64,000 bases of DNA from Sulfolobaceae archaeon (GCA_028277025.1 JAPYVG010000003.1:72420-136419), one strand, 5' to 3'; positions 32,361-43,217 are shown, counted from the stretch's first letter. Notes: generated by a model from the sequence alone, not told the origin. Numbers and translations: made by a program.

Positions 32361-32819
32361 TCACTCGAAAGCTGGAAAATCATACAAGTACTTCATCATC
32401 ACAAAAGCGTGCTTCTCTTTACCGTAATAATTCTTAACTATCTTAATCACCTTATACCCCATTTTATTGTAAAAATTAATTGCGGGGTAATTTTTGAAAT
32501 AAACCTCCAAATACGAATGTAGGCAATTCATCCTCTTAAAGCGATTTTCTAGTTCACTGAGTAATAGAGAACCGACCCCATTATTCCTTTTATCTTTTCT
32601 AACAGCAATGGAAACCACGTGCCCTCTATAGCCGAATTGGACTATACCCAAAGAATAGCCGATAACTTCCTCACCCTCTTTAGCAACAAGAAAGAGCCCC
32701 TTAGAAATAAAATAGTAAGCTCTAAGAAGAGAAAAAGGGTAAGGCTTGTCAAAACTCTCTAACTCTACATCATAAACCTCATTTAGGTCATTTTCTTTCA
32801 CGTCAGTTATAATTACCAC
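32361..32819 (-). CDS. GNAT acetyltransferase, RimI-like
   Basis: This encodes 152 residues with a GNAT fold: [20 protein letters not shown] carries the acetyl-CoA pyrophosphate loop (R/QxxGxG/A), and [20 protein letters not shown] is the typical RimI/Ard1 C-terminal segment. It is probably a protein N-alpha-acetyltransferase. It differs from the known Sulfolobus Ard1 sequence I remember, so it is a second family member. It is divergent from pelA (26-bp gap), with polB3 following on the same strand. Confidence 0.78.
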   Translation of the reverse strand: MVIITDVKENDLNEVYDVELESFDKPYPFSLLRAYYFISKGLFLVAKEGEEVIGYSLGIVQFGYRGHVVSIAVRKDKRNNGVGSLLLSELENRFKRMNCLHSYLEVYFKNYPAINFYNKMGYKVIKIVKNYYGKEKHAFVMMKYLYDFPAFE

Positions 32820-32845
32820 ATTACCACAAGTATAATAATGAGGAA

Positions 32846-33862
32846 ATGAAGATTTTAGAGTTTGATGAGAAAAAGGGCCTTATGAGATTACATGTTGAAG
32901 ATGAAGATGATCTATGGGTAATACATTTAATTTTAGAGAGAGGAGATAGAGTAATTGCAAAAACCACTAGAGACGTAAGCCTAGGAAAGGAAAGCAGAAG
33001 AATACCAATGACCGTTGAACTACAAGTCGACCACACAGAGTTTCAAGAATATACGACTAGATTAAGGATTCACGGAATAATTTTAGATGCACCAGAAAAA
33101 TTCGGAATTAAAGGGGCACACCACACTATAAATTTAGACGTAGGAGATGACATAACTATTATTAAAGATAAATGGACTGAATTCACTTTAAATAAAATAA
33201 AAAGACAAGTAGAAAAAGTTAATAAAATATTAATAGCGTTAGTAGATTTTGATGAGTATTTAATAGCCGTACCCATGGAACAAGGTGTGAGAATATTAGC
33301 AGAAAAAACACTCCCATCACCAAACAAGGAAGATGAGAATATAATAGAGGAAAACGCCGAAGAAGTAGCTAATGAGATAAAATCGTTCTACCAATCGCTT
33401 CACGCTGAAGTATTGATTCTAGCTGGACCAGGGCCTTTTAAAGAACTTGTTGCTAAGAAATTAGGCAATATGAAGATTTATATTGATAGCATTTCATCAG
33501 CCAACAGAAGTGGTTTACATGAGATATTAAGAAGGGATATAATAGATCAAGTTTATAGGGATTATGAAATTGCTAAACAAGTAAAAGTCGTTGAAAAAAT
33601 AATGGAAAACTTAGCTAAGAATACTGGGCTAATTGCTTACGGATTAGATGAGGTAAAAAGAGGAGACGAATATGGTGCAGTAGATACACTACTCATAACA
33701 GAAGACTTGTTATCTCAGAATAGGGAACAGATAGACCAAATACTTGAAGATGTAGAGAAGAAAAGAGGAAAAGTATTAATAGTACCTAAGGATTCCCCAG
33801 TATATTATCAGGTAAAAAGTCTAACCGGTATTGTAGCCCTCCTTAGGTTTAAGATAAATTAA
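32846..33862 (+). CDS. pelA: Pelota, ribosome rescue factor aPelota
   Basis: This encodes 338 residues. Domain 1 (about 1-130) shows the pelota start [28 protein letters not shown] pattern, [11 protein letters not shown] and [21 protein letters not shown] central eRF1_2 domain ([10 protein letters not shown]) and a C-terminal eRF1_3/L7Ae-like domain ([21 protein letters not shown]) follow. It recognises stalled ribosomes with aEF1alpha and recruits ABCE1. The last 42 bp overlap the radical-SAM gene on the other strand. Confidence 0.93.
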   Translation: MKILEFDEKKGLMRLHVEDEDDLWVIHLILERGDRVIAKTTRDVSLGKESRRIPMTVELQVDHTEFQEYTTRLRIHGIILDAPEKFGIKGAHHTINLDVGDDITIIKDKWTEFTLNKIKRQVEKVNKILIALVDFDEYLIAVPMEQGVRILAEKTLPSPNKEDENIIEENAEEVANEIKSFYQSLHAEVLILAGPGPFKELVAKKLGNMKIYIDSISSANRSGLHEILRRDIIDQVYRDYEIAKQVKVVEKIMENLAKNTGLIAYGLDEVKRGDEYGAVDTLLITEDLLSQNREQIDQILEDVEKKRGKVLIVPKDSPVYYQVKSLTGIVALLRFKIN

Positions 33863-34867
33863 CCTCTCAGAAACCTTTAACCTTCTCCAATCCGGGTGTT
33901 CCTCAATAATTAAAGCCTCTTTTATCCCCAAACTATTTACAAATGCTGGAGAAATCTCCCATTCGTTTTCACCAACCCTTTCACCGTAATTTGATAAGTC
34001 TTCCGAAGACTTTACAATAACTTTAAAAACCGTACCTTCATTAGTTGGTTCCTCATAGGGTTTTGCAGAATATTTAATTATCCTTAAAAATCTAGTCCTA
34101 GTCTCTACTATATCCTTATAGATGGCACTACAATAATGCAAGGCAATATTATCATCATTCTCAAATTCCTTTAGTACTTTAAGCGCAGTTTCGTAACTGC
34201 CTTTAACACCAGTGAGTCCGTGTGAAACTTTAAATCCCTTCGCATTTAAGGCCATATAGTTCCTCTCAGTTAGTTCTAGCTCATTAATGTTAACAAATTT
34301 AACACCTTTCTCTTTAGCCCACCTTATAAGCCTCCTAAGCTTTTCATCCTCTCCCGGAAGTGCAGGAACTTCTATTCCCACCGAAAGATTAAATTTCAGT
34401 GCTTTTTCTATAGCCAAAAGGTACTCATCCCTCAAAGGGTGAAATCTAATTTCGTCAAGTCCAACTCTTTCAAGTTCTTTTAATACATCATAAGTAACAT
34501 ATCTACCAGAAGTGTAAAGGTGAATATGAAAACCCTTACTAAACTCGTCCTTAAGTATACTGACAAGTTTAGTAACCCTATCAATCTTAAGTATAGGATC
34601 TCCACCAGTTATCCCAGCACCTAAAGCTCTCATTCTATAAGCCTCGTATACAAAATCATAGATGTTAGTTACTGGCATTTCGTTAGCATACATAACGTCT
34701 TTTCCGAACCTTTCCTCACTTACCGGGCAGTAATAACAGTTATCCCCACATTCACCTGTAATGTAAACTACTAATTTACCTCCCAATCTACAAAGCTCGC
34801 AACCTCTAGGAAGAGTAAGATTATAAAGACCTATCTCAGGGTTTCCTTTTAGCAATTCTTTCCTCAA
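33821..34867 (-). CDS. Radical SAM protein (PflA-like, COG2108 type)
   Basis: This encodes 348 residues. The radical-SAM cluster motif [11 protein letters not shown] (Cx3Cx2C, about 35-43) is preceded by [11 protein letters not shown], which supplies two further cysteines. GITGGDPI is the GGE-like SAM motif. Substrate and product are unknown. The start is TTG 34867, inside the end of the DUF1122 gene (32-bp overlap), and the 3' end overlaps pelA by 42 bp on the other strand. It forms a three-gene unit with the DUF1122 and nucleotidyltransferase genes upstream. Confidence 0.78.
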   Translation of the reverse strand: MRKELLKGNPEIGLYNLTLPRGCELCRLGGKLVVYITGECGDNCYYCPVSEERFGKDVMYANEMPVTNIYDFVYEAYRMRALGAGITGGDPILKIDRVTKLVSILKDEFSKGFHIHLYTSGRYVTYDVLKELERVGLDEIRFHPLRDEYLLAIEKALKFNLSVGIEVPALPGEDEKLRRLIRWAKEKGVKFVNINELELTERNYMALNAKGFKVSHGLTGVKGSYETALKVLKEFENDDNIALHYCSAIYKDIVETRTRFLRIIKYSAKPYEEPTNEGTVFKVIVKSSEDLSNYGERVGENEWEISPAFVNSLGIKEALIIEEHPDWRRLKVSERLIYLKPKEGYNTG

Positions 34868-35366
34868 TGAACTTTTTCACAAAATCCCTTTTAACTTCTT
34901 CTAATAACTCCTTTAATTCCCTTAACTCTTCCTCCGCAGTTAACGCCTTATTTGCCTGCAATTTTGGTGCACCTTCATTACCTCCCTCTGGGAAATACCA
35001 ATCTTTAAACCAAGTAAAACCGGCTTTTAAGAGAGAGAAGCCCAAAGGTGTATCAGTGGGAGAATAGCCTTGCTGTAACATTTTTCTTGTCTCTGAATCC
35101 TTTATATAAGTTACAAAGAATTTCCCTCCAGGTGGTAAGAATAGATATATAAAATGAAAGAAACAGTCTTCTATTCTTGCATCCCTTAACCAAGGATCAT
35201 AATCTAACTCTAACCAAGGTTTATAATAGTCTCTACCCGAAAAGTAGAAAGCCCTTCCGACTAGCTTATTATCAACATATACCAGAAAGGTAGTTAATTC
35301 CTTTATGTGTGTTTCTTTAATATCCTTACTTTCTATAATGTGAGAACCTATCCTACCTTTTAGCAT
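34836..35366 (-). CDS. DUF1122 family protein
   Basis: This encodes 176 residues. The stretch [21 protein letters not shown] followed by [11 protein letters not shown] is what I remember as the DUF1122 signature; the fold is thought to be related to GNAT acyltransferases, but no activity is established. A charged helical C-terminus (about 140-176) follows. It overlaps the nucleotidyltransferase upstream by 14 bp and the radical-SAM gene downstream by 32 bp, suggesting the three products act together. Confidence 0.6.
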   Translation of the reverse strand: MLKGRIGSHIIESKDIKETHIKELTTFLVYVDNKLVGRAFYFSGRDYYKPWLELDYDPWLRDARIEDCFFHFIYLFLPPGGKFFVTYIKDSETRKMLQQGYSPTDTPLGFSLLKAGFTWFKDWYFPEGGNEGAPKLQANKALTAEEELRELKELLEEVKRDFVKKFIEERIAKRKP

Positions 35367-36018
35367 CTATAGCTCTTCTAAAATATTTGTTTGACTTATA
35401 TAAGTTATTTACTGCACTTTCAACACTCTCATCTACGTCAAGTTCATACTTTAAAAATAACCCAGTATGACCTCTTTCCTCCCTTTTAGTTAAAAGTCTC
35501 TCCCTTTCAAGGATCGTATCATGCGAAACGTTCTTCAGAACCTTTACAGCATAATCCTCGTTACCCCGTAGGGGGATTTCAATATGCCCCTTTTCTGTGG
35601 GTATAATTATCATTAATTTCTTATTAACCCCCGGAACTCTTTTCCCCTCTTCGATATCTTTAAACGAGATTAGGCCACCGAAGTAATAAAACTCTATTTC
35701 CCTTCTGCTGAGCTTAGATAATGGAAAAGAGATGACTTCTGTCTCTTCGGGATTTAAAGAAATATAAGCCTTAGGAGTAGAATAAGGAGTAGCTTGAACT
35801 ATGAACTTATGATCACAAGGAATGAGGTCTAACTTTAATATGTCTGGATTAAAAACTATTACGTCAATATCACTTTTCTCATTCACATCACCTCTCGCAA
35901 CTGAACCGTAAATAAAGCCTTCCATACCCTGGTTTTGTAATATTTTTAAAATTTCCTTAGCCCTTTCCCTCTTAGCTTCTAATAATTTCCAATGCTTTGC
36001 ATCATACTCTATTTCCAT
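35353..36018 (-). CDS. Predicted nucleotidyltransferase (MNT-like, COG2413 type)
   Basis: This encodes 221 residues. The N-terminal half has the polymerase-beta nucleotidyltransferase signature [22 protein letters not shown] (GSxARG with DxD; about 36-57). The C-terminal half (about 95-221) is unrecognised. This could be a tRNA-, protein- or antibiotic-type nucleotidyltransferase; no HEPN partner lies next to it, which argues against a classic MNT/HEPN toxin pair. It is the first gene of the radical-SAM cassette. Confidence 0.72.
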   Translation of the reverse strand: MEIEYDAKHWKLLEAKRERAKEILKILQNQGMEGFIYGSVARGDVNEKSDIDVIVFNPDILKLDLIPCDHKFIVQATPYSTPKAYISLNPEETEVISFPLSKLSRREIEFYYFGGLISFKDIEEGKRVPGVNKKLMIIIPTEKGHIEIPLRGNEDYAVKVLKNVSHDTILERERLLTKREERGHTGLFLKYELDVDESVESAVNNLYKSNKYFRRAIDAKR

Positions 36019-36052
36019 CTAATTTATTAATACAGAGTTTCAGATAATAAGT

Positions 36053-37144
36053 GTGAACGGAGCAGAGATCTTCGGAATAGTAATCTTATCCTTTTGGGCA
36101 CTCGTATATCTCCTAAAGGGAAAGCTAGAAAAGAAGGGATTTCAAATCTACCCCTTCCTACTACTATGGAGAAAGGATACAAGAAGCGAATGGTTTCCCT
36201 CGTTAGCTAGTAGTAAGTTCTATAAAATCTTTGAGAAAATAGCAGTAGCATTGGGAATCTTATCAATGATCGGAGGAATAACACTTATACTCTACGTATT
36301 AATTACCCTTTTAATACCTAAACCCCAACAAGTTGAAGCAACACAACCCAGACTAGAACCGATAATCCCCGGGTTAACAATAGGGTTAAACCAAGTCCCA
36401 GAACTGCTCTTAGCAATAGGTATTTCCGTTACACTACACGAGCTAGCTCATGCGATATCAGCGACTTCAAACAAGACAAAAGTGAAAGGAGGAGGGTTTT
36501 TATTACTAATATTTTTCCCGGGGGCATTTGTTGAACCAGATGAGGACGAGTTTAATAAAAGCAAAACAATTTCAAAACTTAAAATAATCTCTGCCGGAAT
36601 AGCAGTAAATCTAATTTTAGCAGCAATTTTCTTCCCCTTAGCTTACTTCTTACCCCCATTACTTTCTCAAGGAGTCCAAATAGTAGGTGAAGCCAAAAAC
36701 TACCCAGCATATAACGCTTCAATCCCAGTAAATAGCGTTATACTCTCTGTTAATGGTCACAGAATAACTCAACCACAACAATTAGGTTATTATCTTAAGG
36801 ATTCCACTACCCTCTCAAACACCATTACATTTCTCTTCCCTAATGGTAGTATAGTGACAAAAATAATTAACGTTACGAAAGACCACCTATTGGGAGTCTA
36901 TGTTACCTATTACTTTCCGCCAGCACTATATTTCATATTAGATTTCTTCACTTGGATGTTCACTGTTAACTTCAGCCTAGCCTTAATCAACGGAGCGCCA
37001 CTTATAATAACGGATGGGGGTAAAGTGTTTACAGAACTAATGAAAAAAGTTGGGCTTAATGACAAACAGTCATATGTACTTCAAACTATAATTCTAATCC
37101 TCTTTATAGGTGCAATTTTATTATCTATTAATCCTCCTCAATAA
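36053..37144 (+). CDS. Site-2-type membrane metalloprotease (M50)
   Basis: This encodes 363 residues from GTG 36053. Membrane spans frame the zinc motif [10 protein letters not shown] (HExxH, about 128-133); a PDZ-like domain follows ([19 protein letters not shown], about 223-241), and [12 protein letters not shown] near 315 is the NPDG-type third ligand region. Members cleave transmembrane substrates within the bilayer, often in signalling. Substrates are unknown. It converges on lysS with a 17-bp overlap. Confidence 0.85.
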   Translation: MNGAEIFGIVILSFWALVYLLKGKLEKKGFQIYPFLLLWRKDTRSEWFPSLASSKFYKIFEKIAVALGILSMIGGITLILYVLITLLIPKPQQVEATQPRLEPIIPGLTIGLNQVPELLLAIGISVTLHELAHAISATSNKTKVKGGGFLLLIFFPGAFVEPDEDEFNKSKTISKLKIISAGIAVNLILAAIFFPLAYFLPPLLSQGVQIVGEAKNYPAYNASIPVNSVILSVNGHRITQPQQLGYYLKDSTTLSNTITFLFPNGSIVTKIINVTKDHLLGVYVTYYFPPALYFILDFFTWMFTVNFSLALINGAPLIITDGGKVFTELMKKVGLNDKQSYVLQTIILILFIGAILLSINPPQ

Positions 37145-38606
37145 TCTTGGAGCTCAACATGGGGAACGGGATTACTTCTTTAATGCTGTAATTATTTGTC
37201 ATTAACATAACCAACCTATCAATACCTATACCTAACCCACCAGTAGGTGGCATGCCATAACTTAAAGCCCTAACGAAATCTACATCATAAGGATGAGCCT
37301 CCTCATCACCTCTTTTGAACATCTCTTGTTCTTGCTTGAAAAGTTGGTCTTGAAGAATCGGGTCATTCAGCTCAGTATAAGCATTTGCCAATTCCATTCC
37401 AGCAATAAATAACTCAAACCTTTCAACCAAACCGGGTTTACTCCTATGGGGTTTACACAAAGGTGTAGTTTCTATAGGGTAATCCATAACGAACGTTGGC
37501 TGAATTAGGTTTGGAACCACAAGTTTGTCGAATAATTTCTCTACCATTAACCCTCTAATATACATGTTACCTCTCGGTTTTAAATCGTATTTTTTCATCA
37601 ACTCTTTAAGTTCTTCATCACTCATTGTTTCTATGTTTTTACCTAAAGCTTCAGATAGAGCATCGTACATTGTAATCCTCTTAAACTGAGAGAACTCTAT
37701 AGTATAATCCTTACCACCCACTGTATAAGTGATTTTAGTGTCATTATGTACAGTCTTAACAACGTATTGTAACATTTCCTCTGTAAGTCTCATAATATCA
37801 AAATAGTCGGCATAAGCCCAATAAAGTTCTAAAAGAGTAAACTCCGGGTTATGAGTCACATCTATGTCTTCATTTCTAAACACTTTACCTATTTCAAAAA
37901 CCTTATCAAAACCTCCAACAATATACCTTTTTAAATAAAGTTCTAATGAAATCCTCAAATACCAATCCTCATTTAGGTAATTCACATGACTCTTAAACGG
38001 TTTTGCTAAAGCACCACCATATACGGGCTGAAGGATAGGCGTTTCAACTTCCATAAAACCTTTAGAATGTAAGAAATCCCTAATCGCCTTAATCACTTTA
38101 TATCTTATCTCCATAGCCCTCCTTGCAGAATCGTTATAAAGAAAGTCAACATAGCGGTGAGCATAACGGAATTCTGGTGATAACTTAGTCCAATCTGGTG
38201 GCTCAATTAGAGCTTTAGCCAGTAATGTGAAATCTTTAATCCTTAAAGTAAGTTCACCCTTTAATGTGTAAAGTAAATCACCCTTTACGCCAATTATATC
38301 CCCTCTATCCACCATTTCGAAAAACTTCTCGTATTTATCGCCCAGCTCATTAACTCTGAGCTGAAGCTGTAATCTTTCTCCCTCGTCAAATATATCAACA
38401 AATGAAATTTTACCATGCCTCCTAATATTAGCGACCCTACCAGCCGTAGAAATATCAAAGACGTAGGGTTCAGTTGGTTTATCTTGTCTTTCCAGTTTTC
38501 TAATTTCTGGTATAGTGTGAGTTATTTCGTATTTCTGAGGGTAAGGGTTTATTCCTTGCCTTTTTAATTCTTCAACGATTTTTACTCTTCTTTCATCCCA
38601 CTTCAA
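37128..38606 (-). CDS. lysS: Lysyl-tRNA synthetase, class II
   Basis: This encodes 492 residues. An N-terminal OB-fold anticodon-binding domain (about 45-150; [19 protein letters not shown]) precedes the class II core: [20 protein letters not shown] (motif 1), [18 protein letters not shown] (motif 2) and [14 protein letters not shown] (motif 3). It is a class II rather than class I LysRS, the usual crenarchaeal choice in Sulfolobales. It charges tRNA-Lys. Confidence 0.94.
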   Translation of the reverse strand: MKWDERRVKIVEELKRQGINPYPQKYEITHTIPEIRKLERQDKPTEPYVFDISTAGRVANIRRHGKISFVDIFDEGERLQLQLRVNELGDKYEKFFEMVDRGDIIGVKGDLLYTLKGELTLRIKDFTLLAKALIEPPDWTKLSPEFRYAHRYVDFLYNDSARRAMEIRYKVIKAIRDFLHSKGFMEVETPILQPVYGGALAKPFKSHVNYLNEDWYLRISLELYLKRYIVGGFDKVFEIGKVFRNEDIDVTHNPEFTLLELYWAYADYFDIMRLTEEMLQYVVKTVHNDTKITYTVGGKDYTIEFSQFKRITMYDALSEALGKNIETMSDEELKELMKKYDLKPRGNMYIRGLMVEKLFDKLVVPNLIQPTFVMDYPIETTPLCKPHRSKPGLVERFELFIAGMELANAYTELNDPILQDQLFKQEQEMFKRGDEEAHPYDVDFVRALSYGMPPTGGLGIGIDRLVMLMTNNYSIKEVIPFPMLSSKIIEED

Positions 38607-39222
38607 TGAGGCTCAGTATTTTATAATCCCAAAGTGTAAATAAACTCTTGTATCGAAAAGCGAGTGTGAATGATGGGAATATAGAGCATAAAGTCAAGCT
38701 TTCATCGTGGCTATTAGTCACTTTTAATTAATCACTTGGCCTCATCATCCCCGTGCCCAGGTTAGAGAGTATGGACTCCCAGCAATAACATGGAGAGTTT
38801 ATTGGTGCCTTCCTCCACCTCACAATGTTCATAGACTTTGCATTGCCCTCTGATTAAATTTGAAGAAAAAGTTTGTAAATCCAGATTAGGCATAAAGCCT
38901 CAGCTTACTTAATAGACTTAAAAGGATTAGAAGTAATTAAAAGCAATGAATAGCTAGTAAGCGTGTTACAGACTGGTTCATGTGTTAATGTAAATGATTT
39001 AGTTCTCCTTTTCTTTGCGATATCTTATTCAATTATTTTCGATAGCGATTCACTATTATCATTACGTAAATTTAAATTTCTATAATATCTTAACTTGTTG
39101 TTTATTCTCTTAATAGAGAGAAAGCAATTTAATATATTTTAACATCATAATGACACTACGATGGAAAAGTAGTTAAGTTTATTTCTTCCAATGTAAAGTA
39201 TTAAGATTGGATGACAGATAAT
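38607..39222. other. 616-bp gene-poor region before tRNA-Trp
   Basis: There is no intact gene. The 38700-38850 part is more GC-rich than its surroundings. On the minus strand it has a short open stretch starting at about 38832 and ending at about 38728 (MNIVRWRKAPINSP...), which could be the tail of an old transposase gene. The plus strand around 38900-39090 has a broken frame (ASAYLIDLKGLEVIKS, stop, LVSVLQTGS). Neither can be named. This may be mobile-element debris upstream of a tRNA. Confidence 0.3.
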
Positions 39223-39359
39223 GGGCCCGTAGCTCAGCAAGGTAGAGTGCCGGGCTCCAGATATGGGCTACATCGGGTCTTATGACCCGCTATGGGGATG
39301 AAATATATCTGGAATTTGGAGAGACCCGGTGGTCCGGGGTTCAAGTCCCCGCGGGCCCA
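39223..39359 (+). tRNA. tRNA-Trp(CCA) with 63-nt intron
   Basis: The acceptor GGGCCCG (39223-39229) pairs with CGGGCCC (39352-39358), and the discriminator is A. The anticodon stem CCGGG (39250-39254) pairs with CCCGG (39325-39329). Joining CTCCAG to A gives the 7-nt loop with anticodon CCA. The intron (39261-39323, between 37 and 38) contains a hairpin CGGGTC-TTAT-GACCCG and an ATATCTGG segment pairing with CCAGATAT at the 5' splice region, consistent with a bulge-helix-bulge. The T arm is CGGGG-TTCAAGT-CCCCG. Confidence 0.93.
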
Positions 39360-39389
39360 TTACTTTTTCTCATTAAAGAGAGAAAGTAA
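39360..39389 (+). terminator. Hairpin directly after tRNA-Trp
   Basis: TTACTTTTTCTC and GAGAGAAAGTAA form a 12-bp stem (one G-U) around an ATTAAA loop, starting one base after the tRNA end and containing a T5 run. T-tracts terminate archaeal transcription; the stem may help 3' processing. Confidence 0.45.
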
Positions 39390-39511
39390 ATAACCTTGAA
39401 CCTAAATTAAGAAACTAGGTTTTCCCCCACGGAGAAGAAACTAAAAGAAATTTTACTCATTATAATCAGTGCTTGCAAACCCTCCTCATCACTCAGAAGC
39501 CTAGAAGATCA

Positions 39512-39904
39512 TCATAAATCGTAAGGGCAAGCTGGTTCTTGTTTTAAAACCTTCCTTCTAGCATAACTACACAAGGTACAAAGTGAATAATTTTGATTAG
39601 AATTTGCAGAATGTTCTTCAGAGAGAAGTTTGTTCACAAATGAGTTTAATAAGTCCATGAAATCCTCATCTTCTTTCAATTTTTCCTTAATATCATCGTC
39701 TCCCCTTTTACCCTTTATTAGGTAATTCACCTCAGCAACAGAAATATCCAAAAGCTCTGCAATATGCTTCTGCGAAAACCCTTTGTTAATCAATTGTTCA
39801 GCTAAAATAGCTCTTATCGCTGGAATTATGTCTCTTACAGAGGATTCGCAAGGTACTATTATTTTCTTCTTCAATTTAATCAAATTAACATTGTGTAACA
39901 GCAA
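39512..39904 (-). CDS. HTH regulator with C-terminal cysteine cluster (COG2522-like)
   Basis: This encodes 130 residues. A helix-turn-helix (about 33-66; GFSQKHIAELLDISVAEVNYLIKG) precedes an acidic linker and a C-terminal LCTLCSYARRKVLKQEPACPYDL with three cysteines in a CxxC...C pattern, suggesting metal or Fe-S binding. It resembles small archaeal XRE-type regulators predicted to bind Fe-S. Its targets are unknown. It lies 14 bp downstream of the acetyltransferase gene. Confidence 0.7.
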   Translation of the reverse strand: MLLHNVNLIKLKKKIIVPCESSVRDIIPAIRAILAEQLINKGFSQKHIAELLDISVAEVNYLIKGKRGDDDIKEKLKEDEDFMDLLNSFVNKLLSEEHSANSNQNYSLCTLCSYARRKVLKQEPACPYDL

Positions 39905-39918
39905 CTATTAAAAATTTC

Positions 39919-40368
39919 TTAGCATAAATTAAGCAAACCTATTACCTCGTCTTCATCCTCTTTAATTTTAAACCCTAACTTCTTCCCTATCCTAATCATT
40001 GGGTAGTTATCGGGTAATGTATAAAACTTAACTTTACATATTCCCTTCAATTTAGCTATTTTGATAAGTCTCTTTACAAGTTCAGTACCGATTCCTTGCC
40101 TCCTATAAGAAGGATGTACTACTAAAGCGAACTCCCCATCGTTAAATATCGTTGCCTCCCCTACTATTAAATTGTTAATGACTGCAACAACAGTAGTATG
40201 ATCTGAAAAATCTGATACTAACTTCTTAACTTCTTCCTCACTAATTTTATGAAATGAAAAGAAACGCAAGTATAAATCTTCTTGAGAAAGTGAGCTATAT
40301 AAGTCATAAATCCCTTTCCAATCTTCACTATTCGCTTGCCTATACGTTACTCCAATACTCACACTCAT
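39919..40368 (-). CDS. GNAT acetyltransferase of Pat type
   Basis: This encodes 149 residues. The N-terminal LYSSLSQEDLYLRFFSFHKIS and the VVHPSYRRQGIGTELVKRLI acetyl-CoA loop match the GNAT domain of protein acetyltransferase Pat, the Sulfolobus enzyme that acetylates chromatin protein Alba and lowers its DNA affinity. I infer that it is the same or a close paralogue; substrates need testing. It is coupled to an HTH regulator downstream. Confidence 0.6.
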   Translation of the reverse strand: MSVSIGVTYRQANSEDWKGIYDLYSSLSQEDLYLRFFSFHKISEEEVKKLVSDFSDHTTVVAVINNLIVGEATIFNDGEFALVVHPSYRRQGIGTELVKRLIKIAKLKGICKVKFYTLPDNYPMIRIGKKLGFKIKEDEDEVIGLLNLC

Positions 40369-40464
40369 GTTTATACATTTGTAGATCGGTTTAAAAAAGA
40401 TTTTTCCATGTAGATATCGTTAGAGTCAATTAGTCTTTTATAATCTTAATTTCTCATGATATTG

Positions 40465-41643
40465 ATGATAAAGAAAATAATTGTTGTAGGAGCGGGCACA
40501 ATGGGACATGGAATAGCCGAAGTTGCAGCTCTTTCTGGTTATGAGGTCGGAGTAATAGATATTTCCTGGGATTTCCTGAATAGAGCCAAGGAAAGAATAT
40601 CGGAATCAGTTACGAAATTAGCTGAAAAGAAACAAATAACCGAACCCCCAGAGAAAGTACTTTCTAGAATAACATTCAACACGAGCTATGAAATAGCTAA
40701 AGACGCTGATTTCGCAATAGAGGCCGTCCCAGAAAAACTCGAATTGAAAAGAGAAGTTTTTAGAAAATTAGACGAAATAATGCCTAAACATGCAGTATTA
40801 GCAACAAATACTTCCTCAATCCCCATTTCAGACATTGCAGAAGCTACAAACAGGAAATCAAAAGTAATAGGAATGCATTTCTTTAACCCACCAGTTATAA
40901 TGAAATTAGTAGAAGTAATTCCTAGTAAATACACTGACCAAGAAACGATAAATATTACCTTAGACTTGGCTAAAAAAATGAGCAAGATACCAGTATTACT
41001 GAAGTACGAAATTCCAGGATTTGTTTCAAACCGTTTATTTATAAGACTGCTTCAAGAAGCTTGCAGAGAAGTAGAAAGTAAGGAAGCAACGATAGAGGAG
41101 GTAGATAGCACTGCTAGAAACAAACTCAAACTACCCATGGGACTATTTGAATTAGCAGACTACGTAGGGTTAGATGTCGTGGTTGATATTTGGAACGTAT
41201 TAGTCAATAGAGGTACTTCAGATGTAAAATGTTCGTTATTCAGAGAAAAAGTTAATGAAAAGAACCTAGGAGTAAAAAGCGGTAAGGGATTCTATACCTA
41301 TCCATCACCGGGCAAATACGTTAAAGTACAACTTCCGTCAGAAAGCAAAGTTGATTCGGCAAGATTAATAAGTCTGGCAGTGAACGAGGCTAGCTGGATG
41401 GTGGAGAACGAAATAGTTAGTGCTAAAGATATAGATACAGTAATGATTTACGGATTCAACTTCCCAAAGGGGTTATTAGAAATGGCTGATGAATTAGGGT
41501 TAGACAAAATATTAGAAAATTTAAACGATATTTACAGTAAAACAGGGATGGAGGCTTATAAGCCAACTAAATTACTACAGAACTTAGTGGGAAGCGGAAA
41601 ATTAGGTAAGAAAAGCGGTGAGGGATTCCATAAATATAGCTAA
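40465..41643 (+). CDS. 3-Hydroxyacyl-CoA dehydrogenase
   Basis: This encodes 392 residues from ATG 40465, favoured over ATG 40456 because a CTTTTATAAT TATA element lies about 26 nt upstream and the family begins [15 protein letters not shown]. The NAD-binding loop [13 protein letters not shown], the [10 protein letters not shown] and [11 protein letters not shown] catalytic-region motifs and GMHFFNPP are intact. Two 3HCDH C-terminal domains follow (KSGKGFYTY and KSGEGFHKY endings). It oxidises (S)-3-hydroxyacyl-CoA. Unlike the bifunctional crotonyl-CoA hydratase/dehydrogenase of the CO2-fixation cycle, it has no hydratase domain. Confidence 0.88.
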   Translation: MIKKIIVVGAGTMGHGIAEVAALSGYEVGVIDISWDFLNRAKERISESVTKLAEKKQITEPPEKVLSRITFNTSYEIAKDADFAIEAVPEKLELKREVFRKLDEIMPKHAVLATNTSSIPISDIAEATNRKSKVIGMHFFNPPVIMKLVEVIPSKYTDQETINITLDLAKKMSKIPVLLKYEIPGFVSNRLFIRLLQEACREVESKEATIEEVDSTARNKLKLPMGLFELADYVGLDVVVDIWNVLVNRGTSDVKCSLFREKVNEKNLGVKSGKGFYTYPSPGKYVKVQLPSESKVDSARLISLAVNEASWMVENEIVSAKDIDTVMIYGFNFPKGLLEMADELGLDKILENLNDIYSKTGMEAYKPTKLLQNLVGSGKLGKKSGEGFHKYS

Positions 41644-41670
41644 TTAAAAACGTTTTTTACTGACTCAATT

Positions 41671-41681
41671 CTTTTTAAACT
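41671..41681 (+). promoter_or_regulatory. TATA box for CoA ligase gene
   Basis: CTTTTTAAACT is centred about 26 nt upstream of ATG 41701, indicating leaderless transcription of the ligase gene. Confidence 0.5.
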
Positions 41682-41700
41682 GTTTATACTATTTAAGCAT

Positions 41701-43125
41701 ATGTCGAGTGTACTTTCTGAATATGAGGGGATACATCAAGAGTTAAGGAGAGAGGGATATATCAGATCTCAGTACCCACCAGACCCGTCAGAAAAGCTAT
41801 GGAATCCCAAAGTAATGACAATGCCAAGGGAAGAACTTGATAAGCTAAAGACGTTCAGACTAAAACGCATAGTGAGGTGGGCATGGGATAACATACCTTT
41901 CTATAGGCGTTATTGGAAAGAGAAAGGTTTCGAACCAGATATGATAAAGGACTGGAAAGATGTGGTAAAAATCCCCATCCTTAGGAAGGATGAGTTGAGA
42001 AAGGACTTACAAGCGAACCCACCATTCGGTACAATAATGCACCCTGAGTTGGCTAGGAGGATAAGGTTTGTGGGTGCCACATCAGGTTCAACTGGATTGC
42101 CTACTTTCCAAGGATGGGGTGCACTAGAATTAGACTACTTCCAAGAAGGGCAAGCGAGATACTTATGGACTTTTGCTGGGGTAAAACCTACAGTAGTTTA
42201 CGCAAACTATCTTAATATGAGTGGGTTTTACAGCTGGGGTCCGCCAGTAGTTGAAACGGCAATGTGGAGATGTGGTGCTACTGCTATAGCCGGTGGAGGT
42301 GAAACGTTCTTCAGCTGGAAAAATAGGCATATGTTAATCTTTAAACTCTGGAAAGTTGATGTGTTTGCAACAACTCCGTGGCTACATAGGTTAATAGGTG
42401 AAGAGGCTAAGCTTGAAGGGTGGGAAACACCATTTAAAGTCTTGCTACTTCATGGTGGTGCAGCAGCAGAAAACACTAAAAAGAAATTGTTCCAGGTTCA
42501 TCCAAACGCAAAACTAGCAATTAATGTGTGGGGAACTACAGATGGGCATATGGCAATAGAGGTACCAGGCTCTGAAGGTCAGTTAGTCATTTGGGAAGAT
42601 ATGGAAATATTTGATGTAGTGGACCCAAAGACTGATGAGCCAGTAAGTGAGGGAGAAAGGGGAGAATTGATAGCCACACTGCTTAACCACTTCACAATGC
42701 CTTTAATTAGATACAGCCTAGGCGATTACGTTAAAAACGAGTTCATAACAGACCCAGATCCGGTTTACGGCATAACTCATATGAGGTTTGCTGAACCAAT
42801 ACCCGGTAGAGTTGAGTGGATGTTTAGAGTTAGAGGTAAATTATTATTCCCAATTTATGTGGAAGACGCTGTGAACGAGATCCCAGATACCACTGGAATG
42901 TTTAACATCGTAGTCTATGACAATGAAATGGATAAGTTTAAGATCAAGATTGAAACGAGAAGGGAATTTGTAGACCCAGCTTATGATAAACAAGCAAAAG
43001 AGATCTTAGGAAGTAGACTGGGGATTAACCCAGATGACATAGAAATAGAATGGTTAAAGCCTGGACAAAGCGTATGGACTGGTTATAAGTTACAAGTGTT
43101 CCTAGACCAGAGGAAGAAGAAATAA
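41701..43125 (+). CDS. Acyl-CoA ligase, phenylacetate-CoA ligase-like (ANL family)
   Basis: This encodes 474 residues. The AMP-binding P-loop [14 protein letters not shown] lies at about 125-138, followed by [24 protein letters not shown] (acid-binding/adenylation motif), a YSLGDYV segment and a small C-terminal PaaK-type domain. Such ligases form acyl-adenylates and then CoA thioesters. The substrate cannot be read off; placement between a hydroxyacyl-CoA dehydrogenase and 4-hydroxybutyryl-CoA dehydratase makes 4-hydroxybutyrate or a related short hydroxyacid a reasonable guess. Confidence 0.75.
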   Translation: MSSVLSEYEGIHQELRREGYIRSQYPPDPSEKLWNPKVMTMPREELDKLKTFRLKRIVRWAWDNIPFYRRYWKEKGFEPDMIKDWKDVVKIPILRKDELRKDLQANPPFGTIMHPELARRIRFVGATSGSTGLPTFQGWGALELDYFQEGQARYLWTFAGVKPTVVYANYLNMSGFYSWGPPVVETAMWRCGATAIAGGGETFFSWKNRHMLIFKLWKVDVFATTPWLHRLIGEEAKLEGWETPFKVLLLHGGAAAENTKKKLFQVHPNAKLAINVWGTTDGHMAIEVPGSEGQLVIWEDMEIFDVVDPKTDEPVSEGERGELIATLLNHFTMPLIRYSLGDYVKNEFITDPDPVYGITHMRFAEPIPGRVEWMFRVRGKLLFPIYVEDAVNEIPDTTGMFNIVVYDNEMDKFKIKIETRREFVDPAYDKQAKEILGSRLGINPDDIEIEWLKPGQSVWTGYKLQVFLDQRKKK

Positions 43126-43187
43126 AATTTTATTTACTTTTTATATTTGTTAATTTAGTAAAGACAAAAATTTAGATTATACGAAAG

Positions 43188-43195
43188 TTTAAAAA
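43188..43195 (+). promoter_or_regulatory. TATA box for 4-hydroxybutyryl-CoA dehydratase
   Basis: TTTAAAAA is centred 26 nt before ATG 43218, a strong leaderless promoter signal separate from the upstream ligase gene. Confidence 0.55.
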
Positions 43196-43217
43196 CTTTA
43201 AACACATAAGATTAACC

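Noticed and set aside
35353..36018. MNT half of an MNT/HEPN toxin-antitoxin pair
   Set aside because: No HEPN gene beside it; the protein is longer and overlaps DUF1122 and radical-SAM genes instead.
38690..38760. C/D-box sRNA on the minus strand (ATGATGA followed by CGATGAA)
   Set aside because: Two C-like boxes but no CTGA D or D' boxes.
39261..39323. C/D-box guide RNA inside the tRNA-Trp intron, as in some euryarchaea
   Set aside because: A GATGA C-like sequence is present, but no CTGA D box follows at the right place.
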